DNA from: Calidifonticultor sp964387355
GTDB lineage: Bacteria > Actinomycetota > Humimicrobiia > Humimicrobiales > Humimicrobiaceae
Direction: 5' to 3'
NCBI GenBank assembly: GCA_964387355.1
Contig: CAYLWJ010000102.1
Coordinates: forward strand, 1 to 34,286
DNA: 34,286 bases
Under the pieces are notes generated by a model. That model did no database searches, was not told the DNA's origin, and worked only from the letters and a program-made list of their open reading frames with translations. Below are positions 22,967 to 30,936 of this stretch, piece by piece (the stretch's first letter is position 1; each line of letters begins with the position of its first letter). The translations under genes were made by a program, and so were the position numbers.

Positions 22967-25663
22967 ATGGATAAGAAAAGTGAAAAATTACAAAAAAACG
23001 ATATTTCAAAAAAAGATTTTGTAAAAAATAATATTGTAAAAAATAATATTGTAAAAATAACAGTGCCAGTTAAAGGACTTCATTGTGCAAGTTGTGCTTT
23101 AACAATTGAAAAGACCTTAGGAAAAACTCCAGGTATCAAAAACATAAACGTAAACTTTGCTACTGAAAAAGCAACTATAGAATATGATAAAAGCAAAATT
23201 TCACTTTCTAAATTAAACGATTATATTAAACCCCTAGGATATGAATTAGAATATGAACTAAACCAAAATGAAATTTTACAAAATGAAGCTTCTAGTAAAA
23301 CTTCACAAAATTTCGTCGGTCAACAAAATGGAGCTGTAAATGAAATTATAAATATTAATAATAATTTTAATAATAATTTAGCAGTTTGTACTGATATTGA
23401 TATTAATACTCATATTAATACCCGTGATTCCTTAACCCAAAAAATAGAGCACTCAATAGAACATTCAAACAAACAAAAAATTATAGAGCTTAAAAGTCAA
23501 AGAGAGAAAGTATTGTTTTCTTTACCTTTTGCATTATTAGTCTTTATTTTCATGATGTGGGAAATAGCAGCAAATCACATATCAGGCTTTCCTAATTTTT
23601 TTATTCCACATGAAATATATTCAGCTATTTTACTGATAGTATCAACCATAATTTTATTTTGGATAGGAAAACCATTTTTAAATGGCATCATTAGTTTTAT
23701 TAAATACAAAAATGCAAATATGGATACACTTGTTGGATTAGGTACTTTTTCTGCCTATTTTTATAGTACACTTATTGTCTTATTTCCGCAGCTAAAAACT
23801 CTGTTAAAACTTCCTGATAATAATTATTTTGATATAGTTATAATTGTAATTGGGTTTGTTTTTTTTGGAAAATATCTTGAGGCAAGATCTAAATTAAGAA
23901 CTGCAGATGCAATAGAAAAACTTATCAACCTTCAAGCAAAAACAGCAATTGTCCAAAGAAATGGGTTAGAAATTGAAGTTCCAATAGAACAAGTTTTAAT
24001 AAATGATATCATAGTTGTAAAACCTGGCAGTAAAATACCAGTAGATGGTGAAATTATTGAAGGTAAGTCATCTATTGATGAATCTATGATTACTGGTGAG
24101 CCCCTCCCTGTTGACAAAGAAAAAGGTGATAAAGTTATTGGTGGTACAATAAATAAACAAGGAACATTTAAATTTATTGCTACAAAAATTGGGTCTGACA
24201 CACTTCTTGCCAATATAATAAAATTAGTAGAAGAGGCGCAAGGTTCAAAAGCTCCAATTCAAAGAATAGCAGATAGAGTTTCTGGAATTTTTGTACCAGT
24301 TGTTCTTATTATCTCAGCATTAACATTAATTTTATGGTTAACAGTAGGCAGTCAATTTATGGCTTTTAGTAGTGCTTTGACATATGGTTTGCTAAATTTT
24401 GTTGGCGTTCTTGTTATTGCCTGCCCTTGTGCTTTAGGTCTTGCCACACCTACTGCAATAATTGTTGGGGTAGGCAAAGGAGCTCAAAATGGTATATTAA
24501 TAAAAAATGCTGAGGGTCTGGAAAAACTTCATAAGGTAAATACAATTGTAATAGATAAAACTGGTACAATTACAAAAGGAAAACCAGAAGTTACAGATAT
24601 TATTATAATAAGCCATTCTGATTTATCTGACTCACCAACTTTTTCTGAGCTGTCTTGCGAAGATGGTTCGTTCGAAGCTGGTTCAGCTAGTGACAAAACC
24701 GATAAAAATTACATTTTTTCATTATTTGCTTCACTTGAAAAAAATTCTGAGCATCCCCTTGCAGCTGCAGTTGTAGAAAAAGCAAATAAAGAAGGCCTAA
24801 AATTATTAAATGTGGATGATTTTGAAATTATAGAAGGTAAAGGTTTAAAGGGAAAAATTGGCGGAAAGCAATATTATGCAGGAAATTTAAAGCTAATTAA
24901 AGAACTAAATATTAATATTATAGATAATATTAACAATATAAGTGTTGTTAATAATAATATCAATAACAACAATAATTATAATAATATCAATAATAATATT
25001 GATTCTAGTAATTCTATTAATGAACTTATAAATAATCTTGCAGAACAAGGTAAAACTCCAGTAATATTTGCAAGTGACAAAGAAGTAATTGCTGTCATTG
25101 CTATTGCAGATACTATAAAACCTTCCAGCATTGAGGCCATAAAACAGCTTCATAAGCTTGGTATAAATGTTGTAATGTTAACCGGTGATAATGTTAATAC
25201 TGCAAAATTTATTGCTAGCCAAGTAAAAATTGACAAAATATTTGCAGAAGTACTGCCCCAAGATAAGGCTGAAAAAATAAAAGAACTTCAATCTCAAGGT
25301 TTAATAGTAGCTATGGCTGGTGATGGTATCAACGACGCTCCTGCTTTAGCACAATCTGATGTTGGGATTGCAATGAGCACAGGAACTGATATAGCTATAG
25401 AAGCAGCTGATATTGTCCTGCTTGGTGGAGATATCTTAAAAATTCCAAAAACAATAAAATTATCCAAAAAAACAATGGCTGTAGTTAAACAAAACTTATT
25501 TTGGGCATTTATTTACAATATTATTGGTATACCTCTTGCAGCTGGAGTATTCTTCCCTTTATTTGGACTATCACTAAATCCAGCTTTTGCAGGACTTGCA
25601 ATGGCTTTAAGTAGTGTCTCAGTTGTTACTAACTCATTGCGTTTAAAATTTACTAGATTATAA
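22967..25663 (+). CDS. copA: copper-transporting P1B-type ATPase
   Basis: This 898-residue protein has one N-terminal heavy-metal domain (GLHCASC, Cys40 and Cys43). The actuator domain reads DESMITGEPLPV. CPC in a membrane helix is at 486-488, the phosphorylated Asp530 is in DKTGTITKG, the P1B His-Pro motif is in EHPLAAAVV, and the hinge is GDGINDAPAL. The later helices contain YNIIGIPLAAG and MALSSVSVVTNS, the YN and MxxSS signatures of Cu(I) exporters. It would export Cu(I) from the cytoplasm. Two Asn/Ile-rich low-complexity insertions are odd: one between the metal domain and the first helix (about 125-150) and one inside the nucleotide-binding domain (about 645-685). No copper-regulator site was recognised upstream. 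Confidence 0.93.
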   Translation: MDKKSEKLQKNDISKKDFVKNNIVKNNIVKITVPVKGLHCASCALTIEKTLGKTPGIKNINVNFATEKATIEYDKSKISLSKLNDYIKPLGYELEYELNQNEILQNEASSKTSQNFVGQQNGAVNEIININNNFNNNLAVCTDIDINTHINTRDSLTQKIEHSIEHSNKQKIIELKSQREKVLFSLPFALLVFIFMMWEIAANHISGFPNFFIPHEIYSAILLIVSTIILFWIGKPFLNGIISFIKYKNANMDTLVGLGTFSAYFYSTLIVLFPQLKTLLKLPDNNYFDIVIIVIGFVFFGKYLEARSKLRTADAIEKLINLQAKTAIVQRNGLEIEVPIEQVLINDIIVVKPGSKIPVDGEIIEGKSSIDESMITGEPLPVDKEKGDKVIGGTINKQGTFKFIATKIGSDTLLANIIKLVEEAQGSKAPIQRIADRVSGIFVPVVLIISALTLILWLTVGSQFMAFSSALTYGLLNFVGVLVIACPCALGLATPTAIIVGVGKGAQNGILIKNAEGLEKLHKVNTIVIDKTGTITKGKPEVTDIIIISHSDLSDSPTFSELSCEDGSFEAGSASDKTDKNYIFSLFASLEKNSEHPLAAAVVEKANKEGLKLLNVDDFEIIEGKGLKGKIGGKQYYAGNLKLIKELNINIIDNINNISVVNNNINNNNNYNNINNNIDSSNSINELINNLAEQGKTPVIFASDKEVIAVIAIADTIKPSSIEAIKQLHKLGINVVMLTGDNVNTAKFIASQVKIDKIFAEVLPQDKAEKIKELQSQGLIVAMAGDGINDAPALAQSDVGIAMSTGTDIAIEAADIVLLGGDILKIPKTIKLSKKTMAVVKQNLFWAFIYNIIGIPLAAGVFFPLFGLSLNPAFAGLAMALSSVSVVTNSLRLKFTRL

Positions 25664-25886
25664 ATAATTATAATTATAAATATAAATTATTATAAATATA
25701 AATAAAAAAGGCATAATCACAGTTCTATAATCAGCAAGTAATAAATAATTAGATAAGTAACTAAAATAATTTCTTTTAAAAAACAAAAAATAAACTATAA
25801 ATTTATTTAATTAAAGATATATTAAGATATAGTATAATTTAAGATTCAGTATAATATTTCTAAAAAACATAAAAATAGGAGGTCAA

Positions 25887-26450
25887 ATGAAATTATTAAG
25901 CAATGTAAAAAATCTGGTTTTACCTTTACCTGTAACGCTTGCAACATGCAGGGCTGAAAAAAATAACCCTTCAACAGATAATATAATACCACTTTCCTGG
26001 GTTGGGATTGTAGATTATAAACCTGATATGGTTTATGTAAGTATTGGCAAGGGAAAATATTCTACAAAAATAATAAATCAAAATAAAGAATTTGGACTAT
26101 GCATAGCATCAGTTGATATCATGGAAAAAGTTGATAAATGTGGATACAGCCATGGTGATAAAGTTGATAAATTTAAGATGACTGGTTTTACAAAATTGCC
26201 TGCAAATAAAATTTCTGTCTCACTAATTAAAGAGTGTCCAATTTGCTTAGAATGTAAAGTTATACAAACTTTAGCCCTAAATACTCATGAAATTTTTATT
26301 GCAGAAGTTTTATGCACACATGTTGATGAAAAATTCTTGGATAATAATGAACCGCTAATTGAAAAAATGAATATATTATGCTATGTAGATGGTGAGTACT
26401 GGTCAATGGGCAAAAAGCTTGAAAATCTATATTATTCAAAGAAATCTTAA
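25887..26450 (+). CDS. flavin reductase-like (FMN-binding split-barrel) protein
   Basis: This 187-residue protein fits the flavin reductase/flavoredoxin family: PLPVTLATCRA and PLSWVGIVDYKPDMVYVSIG in the FMN-binding part, YSTKIINQNKEFGLCIAS, then CGYSHGDKVDKFKMTGFT, and a C-terminal YWSMGKKL. These proteins bind FMN and pass electrons between NAD(P)H or reduced carriers and flavin-dependent partners, which is common in anaerobes. AGGAGG before the ATG is the strongest ribosome-binding site in this half of the window. It appears to stand alone, 223 bases after the copper ATPase gene. Confidence 0.85.
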   Translation: MKLLSNVKNLVLPLPVTLATCRAEKNNPSTDNIIPLSWVGIVDYKPDMVYVSIGKGKYSTKIINQNKEFGLCIASVDIMEKVDKCGYSHGDKVDKFKMTGFTKLPANKISVSLIKECPICLECKVIQTLALNTHEIFIAEVLCTHVDEKFLDNNEPLIEKMNILCYVDGEYWSMGKKLENLYYSKKS

Positions 26451-26598
26451 ATTTTATAAAAATTTCCTTAAAAAATAGTATAATAATTACACAAAAAATA
26501 ATTATAAGATAAAAAAAATTATATAAAAAATTAAATTATTAATATAAATATAATTTTAATAATTAGTTTGTTTGAATTAATAAATGTTAATTAAATAA

Positions 26599-27240
26599 AT
26601 GCTAATTAAAAATTTTTATTTAAATACAACATTTTTACTTGTTTTTTCTTATCTTATTGGTGCAATTCCATCAGCTTATATTGCAGGAAAAATAAAAGGA
26701 ATTGATATAAGAAAAGCGGGAAGTCAAAATGTTGGTGGAATGAATACATTTAGCAGTGTAGGAAAAATTGCAGGAGTTCTTGTAGCTTTATTTGATATGG
26801 GTAAAGGTGCTTTTACTGCATGGTTTGCAACTAAATTTTCAGGCCATCATAATTTCATCCCTCTTTTAGCAGTACTGTCAGCAATAATAGGACACAATTG
26901 GATGATTTATATAGGTTTTAAGGGAGGAAAAGGACTATCAACTTTAATTGGAGCATTATTTTTCTTATCACCTTTTTCAATTTTATTTTTATATTTACTC
27001 TTTATGCCAGTTGCAATAATTTTATTTAAAGATACTTACGTTTCACAAGGAGTTGCTCTCTTTTTCTTTTCATTTTTCATGTGGTATAGGGAAGGAAGTT
27101 ATTACTGGAGTATATTTTTAATACTTGTTACAATTGTTTATAGCTTAAAATGTTTAGGGCTATATAAATCATATATCACAGAAGACAGAAGAGATATTAA
27201 TCCAGTTTTAAAAAAAATATTTAAACCTTTTTTTAAATAA
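26599..27240 (+). CDS. plsY: glycerol-3-phosphate acyltransferase PlsY
   Basis: This 213-residue integral membrane protein has the PlsY layout: YLIGAIPSAYIAGKIKGIDI at the start, motif one as GSQNVGGMNTF, motif two as GHNWMIYIGFKGGKGLST, and several helices. PlsY acylates glycerol-3-phosphate from acyl-phosphate to begin phospholipid synthesis. The canonical first motif GSGNIGATN is altered here to GSQNVGGMN, so a paralogue with changed donor or acceptor is possible. The start has no Shine-Dalgarno sequence. It lies just before the nrdR gene. Confidence 0.85.
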   Translation: MLIKNFYLNTTFLLVFSYLIGAIPSAYIAGKIKGIDIRKAGSQNVGGMNTFSSVGKIAGVLVALFDMGKGAFTAWFATKFSGHHNFIPLLAVLSAIIGHNWMIYIGFKGGKGLSTLIGALFFLSPFSILFLYLLFMPVAIILFKDTYVSQGVALFFFSFFMWYREGSYYWSIFLILVTIVYSLKCLGLYKSYITEDRRDINPVLKKIFKPFFK

Positions 27241-27334
27241 TTAAAAATAATTAATAAAAATAAAGTAAATAAGACCAAAATTTAATGAAGCCAAAATTAT
27301 AAAAAAAATTATAAAAAAAAGCGAGTGAGTTAAA

Positions 27335-27787
27335 TTGAAATGCCCATACTGTTCTTATGCTGAATCAAAAGTAATAGAGACAAGAATGTCAGAATCTGAT
27401 GAAAGCATTAGAAGACGTAGGGAATGTGAAAAATGTGGTAAGCGTTTCACAACATTTGAAAGAATTGAAAACAGCCCTCTTGCAGTAATAAAAAAAGATA
27501 ATACTCGTGAACCTTTTGATAGAAACAAAATATTAAGTGGTTTAATTAGAGCCTGCGTAAAAAGAAATATAAGCACAGCACAGTTAGAGAACCTAACCAA
27601 TGAAATAGAAATAGAAATAAAAAATACTCATCCAGGTGAGATAAGTTCTATGGAAATAGGTGATATTGTTTTAAAAAAACTAAGAGATTTAGATAAAGTT
27701 GCTTATATTAGATTTGCATCAGTATATAAACAATTTGATAGCATAGAGCAATTTACAAAAGAACTTTCAGAACTTTCAAAATTATAA
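27335..27787 (+). CDS. nrdR: transcriptional repressor NrdR
   Basis: This 150-residue protein is a standard NrdR: a zinc ribbon (Cys3, Cys6, Cys31, Cys34 in MKCPYC...CEKCGKRF), the SDESIRRRREC signature, then an ATP-cone domain (about 49-139) that senses ATP/dATP. It represses ribonucleotide reductase genes. The TTG start is fixed by the invariant MKCPYC opening, with GCGAGTGAG upstream. No ribonucleotide reductase gene is in the window. Confidence 0.96.
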   Translation: MKCPYCSYAESKVIETRMSESDESIRRRRECEKCGKRFTTFERIENSPLAVIKKDNTREPFDRNKILSGLIRACVKRNISTAQLENLTNEIEIEIKNTHPGEISSMEIGDIVLKKLRDLDKVAYIRFASVYKQFDSIEQFTKELSELSKL

Positions 27788-27883
27788 ATATTAAAATTAT
27801 AAATATTATAAAGTTTAATTAAAGTATTATAAAATTTAACCAAGCTTTTATTCAAAAACTTTTTAAAAACATCTAAACCTTTT

Positions 27884-29053
27884 TTAAAAACTTCTAAATC
27901 TTAAAACAGCACCAATTTTTCCTGCTTCAATTAGTCTTTGATTGCCCACTACTTCAATCAACTCACAGCCTTGTTTTAACGCATATTCAATAATTTCATC
28001 TGTTACATCATTATAATAAAACATTTCACCACCGCAATATGGACAGCTTTCATCTTTTTTTAGTGAAATGTAATTACAATTCTTGCAAACATACCCATCT
28101 GTTTGGAAATCACTATCATAAATTATCTGTTTAGCTTGTTCCATCATAAGTGCTTTAACCGTTGCTTCAATTCCTAAAACACCAATTCCATGAGTATTAT
28201 ACTCATCAATTAATTTATCAACCAAGCTGTCTTTCTGTCTTCTTTCAAAATTTTCAATCAAGTTTTTTACCTTTTCTTTTATTGTATGAGGTGATTCGTC
28301 AGGTTCAGCAAAAATACTGCCAATGTATTTTTGCTGTAAAAAGCTATGAAGATAGTTTAAAAATTGTGGAACTAAATCCTTCCTTCCAGCAACTATCAAA
28401 TAATCAAATTTTCCACTTCTTTGGTGAAATAAAGTTTTTTCATTAATATATTTAAAAAAATGATGAAGTTTTTCCTCTATTCTGCTTAAAATATTTTTCT
28501 CACGAAAAGCAAGTTGGCTCCTATAATTTACTTTTGGTGGAACTTCACTTACAAAAGCCTCTAAATATTCCTTAATATCCCCTAAGTAGACTGTAAATAG
28601 TTGTGCCTTTTCCCTGTCTAAAACAAGGACTCCATATTTTGGAGTACTTGAAATTATTGTCCGAAGTATTTGTGTATGAGGTTTTGGGTCTACTATAATT
28701 CTTGATTTTAAGTCAAAAGGAAGTTCAACAATATTTAATATTTTACCTGAATAAGCATACAAAAGAATAGTCTTGCCTAAACCAGGAATAAAAAATTCAT
28801 TTATATAATTTTTAATATTTTCAAGAGACTCAAAAACTCCTTTTTTCTGAGATTTTGTATAATTTTCATTTTTCTCAATTTCTGCTTTCTTTTCAACAAT
28901 CATAGAATTTAATTCAGTTGTATAATTTTGTTTAGTGGTTTTCTTTGGATTAACTAAGAGATAAAGGGTTACAACCAGCTCATCTGTGCTTGAATAATTT
29001 AAAATTTCCTGCAACTCTTTTAAATTTTTTGTTAATTCTTTTTCTTCAATCAT
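27884..29053 (-). CDS. bacterial eRF1/aRF1-like protein (baeRF family)
   Basis: This 389-residue protein has the three-part build of the archaeo-eukaryotic release-factor superfamily seen in some bacteria. There is an N-terminal helical part, a central RNase-H-like domain (YGVLVLDREKAQLFTVYLG, then HFFKYINE and YLIVAGRKDLVPQFL), and a C-terminal eL30e-like domain. The last carries a zinc-ribbon insert (CKNC...CPYC) and IEVVGNQRLIEAGKIGAVLRF. No GGQ hydrolysis motif is visible, so ordinary peptide release is unlikely. Ribosome rescue or quality control has been proposed for such proteins. It converges with nrdR. No strong ribosome-binding site precedes the ATG. Confidence 0.75.
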   Translation of the reverse strand: MIEEKELTKNLKELQEILNYSSTDELVVTLYLLVNPKKTTKQNYTTELNSMIVEKKAEIEKNENYTKSQKKGVFESLENIKNYINEFFIPGLGKTILLYAYSGKILNIVELPFDLKSRIIVDPKPHTQILRTIISSTPKYGVLVLDREKAQLFTVYLGDIKEYLEAFVSEVPPKVNYRSQLAFREKNILSRIEEKLHHFFKYINEKTLFHQRSGKFDYLIVAGRKDLVPQFLNYLHSFLQQKYIGSIFAEPDESPHTIKEKVKNLIENFERRQKDSLVDKLIDEYNTHGIGVLGIEATVKALMMEQAKQIIYDSDFQTDGYVCKNCNYISLKKDESCPYCGGEMFYYNDVTDEIIEYALKQGCELIEVVGNQRLIEAGKIGAVLRFRSF

Positions 29054-29232
29054 TCAAAAATCACCTCAATATTGGTATTATTAATATTATATTTGATATT
29101 ATAATTTATTATAATGTATTGCTGGCATTATAACATTGTTAATATCATAATTTATAGTATCCATTTATAAAACATTTACAAAATTAAGAATAAGCAAAAA
29201 TATAAAATTAAAACCTAATAATTTCAAGAAAA

Positions 29233-30234
29233 ATGCTGATTTTTTTAGGGTATAAATTTTTAGAATTTTTAGCCTTTATTACACCATACCCACTTTCATA
29301 TTTTATTGCAAGCATAGCTGCAAAAATTGTTTGCTGTTTTGGTATTTTTGTAGAAATCTTAAGAAAAAATGTATCAATAGCAAAAGGACTAAACATATCA
29401 GATAAAGAAGTTACAAAAGTAGTTAGAAAAATTTATACAAACTGGTTCATGAATGTAGTTGATTTTTTAAAACACCCTTTAGTTAATAAAGAAAATTTCA
29501 AAAAAAGAATAGAATTAATAGGCTTAGAAAATCTTGATAAGGCATTAGAAAAGAACAAAGGTGTAGTAATATTTACTGCTCATTTAGGTAATTTTGAATG
29601 GGGCGCTGCTAGAATAGCTGTTGAAGGATACAAAATTTGGGGAACAGGCTTAACAAGAAAATATAAACCAACAATGATGTTTTTTGAAAATAGAAGACTT
29701 TCTAAAGGACTTAAAACATTATATGCAAATAAAGTCATGCTAAATGTTTTTAAAATTTTAAAAAACAATGAAATAATTGCAATTCCTACTGATTTTGATC
29801 CACTTGGAACTGCAAAAAAACATAAATTTTTTGGCAAACTTGCATATATCCCTTCCGGTTCAGTAGAGATTGCAATGAAAACCGGCGCCCCATTACTACC
29901 AAGTTTTATTTGGAGAAAAGATAAATATACTCATAGACAAATAATTGGAGAGCCTTTGGATTTAATAACAGACATTTCACAAATAAATCCTGCAGATAAA
30001 GCTGATATTGTTGATTTTACAATGCAGGCAAATGAAATGAAAATAAATCAAGCAATGCAATTAAAAAATTCAAATCAAGCAAATAATATTGATTTAAACA
30101 ATGAAAATTTAAGTCAAAAAGAAATAAAGCAAATCCTTATAAACTTAAACATGAAAAAAATGATTTCTGTAATGGAAAAATATATAAGCGAACATTTAGA
30201 GCAGTGGGAGCTATTTCATGATATCTGGGCTTAA
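29233..30234 (+). CDS. lysophospholipid acyltransferase family protein (LpxL/PatA-like)
   Basis: This 333-residue protein has an N-terminal hydrophobic region and the acyltransferase motif TAHLGNFEW (His117, Glu122, the HX4D/E pair). PTDFDPLGTAKKHKFFGKLA and IPSGSVEIAMKTGAPLLPSFI follow, as in lipid A and PIM acyltransferases (LpxL, PatA). It would transfer acyl chains to a membrane glycolipid or lysophospholipid on the cytoplasmic face. A polar Asn/Gln/Lys-rich insertion (about 250-305) interrupts the C-terminal region. The start lacks a good ribosome-binding site. Confidence 0.82.
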   Translation: MLIFLGYKFLEFLAFITPYPLSYFIASIAAKIVCCFGIFVEILRKNVSIAKGLNISDKEVTKVVRKIYTNWFMNVVDFLKHPLVNKENFKKRIELIGLENLDKALEKNKGVVIFTAHLGNFEWGAARIAVEGYKIWGTGLTRKYKPTMMFFENRRLSKGLKTLYANKVMLNVFKILKNNEIIAIPTDFDPLGTAKKHKFFGKLAYIPSGSVEIAMKTGAPLLPSFIWRKDKYTHRQIIGEPLDLITDISQINPADKADIVDFTMQANEMKINQAMQLKNSNQANNIDLNNENLSQKEIKQILINLNMKKMISVMEKYISEHLEQWELFHDIWA

Positions 30235-30401
30235 TTGTATCTTTTGACAATAAAATCTGCTTTTCAAGTGATTTATAGGTACAATTTGTGGAAATATTGC
30301 TTAGATATTAGTTAAAAAAATATAATTTTAGCTAATATAGTAGAAAAATATTACAATATTGTCAATAAGCATTTAAAAATGCATTAAGCCTTAAAAATCC
30401 T

Positions 30402-30435
30402 TAAACCAGTGTATTGTTAAAACCAGTTTATTGTT
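30402..30435. repeat. 17-bp tandem repeat, two copies
   Basis: TAAACCAGTGTATTGTT (30402-30418) is followed directly by AAAACCAGTTTATTGTT (30419-30435), differing at two positions. No gene covers it. Confidence 0.85.
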
Positions 30436-30459
30436 TACCCCTATTTAATAAATATCATA

Positions 30460-30607
30460 ACATCGTAGACTCTTTTTAGAGTTATTAATGTAACATTACA
30501 TCGTAGACCATTAAAAAAAATTATTATAAATTTAATAAATTTCAATCTCATTTATATAGTAGCATTTTGAGACTGTAAACTCTGCTAAGCTATAAAGTCT
30601 ACGATGT
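30460..30607. repeat. three copies of ACATCGTAGAC, one inverted
   Basis: ACATCGTAGAC occurs at 30460-30470 and 30498-30508 in direct orientation, and as GTCTACGATGT at 30597-30607. The word has more G+C than its surroundings, and three copies within 150 bases are unlikely by chance. The first copy is followed by a small ACTCT/AGAGT hairpin. The arrangement could be a regulator or recombinase binding array, or element termini. Confidence 0.75.
30486..30498. repeat. perfect 13-bp dyad
   Basis: TAATGT-A-ACATTA is a perfect 6-1-6 inverted repeat lying between the two direct copies of the 11-bp word. It could be a transcription-factor site. Confidence 0.5.
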
Positions 30608-30615
30608 GTTGATAT

Positions 30616-30630
30616 ATCTTAGTCTAAGAT
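30616..30630. repeat. perfect 15-bp dyad
   Basis: ATCTTAG-T-CTAAGAT is a perfect 7-1-7 inverted repeat directly after the inverted copy of the 11-bp word and about 300 bases upstream of the calcium ATPase gene. It may be an operator. Confidence 0.55.
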
Positions 30631-30936
30631 CTATTGATATTTGTCACCTATTAATTAAACTCCTATTAATAACTCCAAGTGTAAATAGTACATTTAAATA
30701 GTGAACTATATGTTAAAAATGTTATAATAAAGCCTTAAACTTACAATTTTAAAATAAATACCTTGAAATAATTTAATTAATAAATAATATTACTAAAAAA
30801 TATTACTAGTTTTAATTAAAATTTGGCTTTATTAGATTCTAAAATTTTAAAATTAAAATATTGCTATATTTTATAATTAAAACTTATAATTATTAAATTT
30901 GTATATTGAAAATTAAAATTGTAAATATTCTTAAAA

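Larger units (their letters stand above)
30235..30936. other. 702-base repeat-rich intergenic region
   Basis: No convincing gene is visible. The region contains a GCATTT-AA-AAATGC palindrome at 30369-30382, a 17-bp tandem repeat, three copies of an 11-bp word (two direct, one inverted) and two further perfect dyads. The last 300 bases before the calcium ATPase gene are simple A/T sequence. It may be regulatory DNA, or the worn ends of a lost mobile element. Confidence 0.6.

Noticed and set aside
24905..25153. Minus-strand open frame rich in Ile inside the copper ATPase gene
   Set aside because: It is the antisense reading of the Asn-rich insertion, with no ribosome-binding site or family resemblance.
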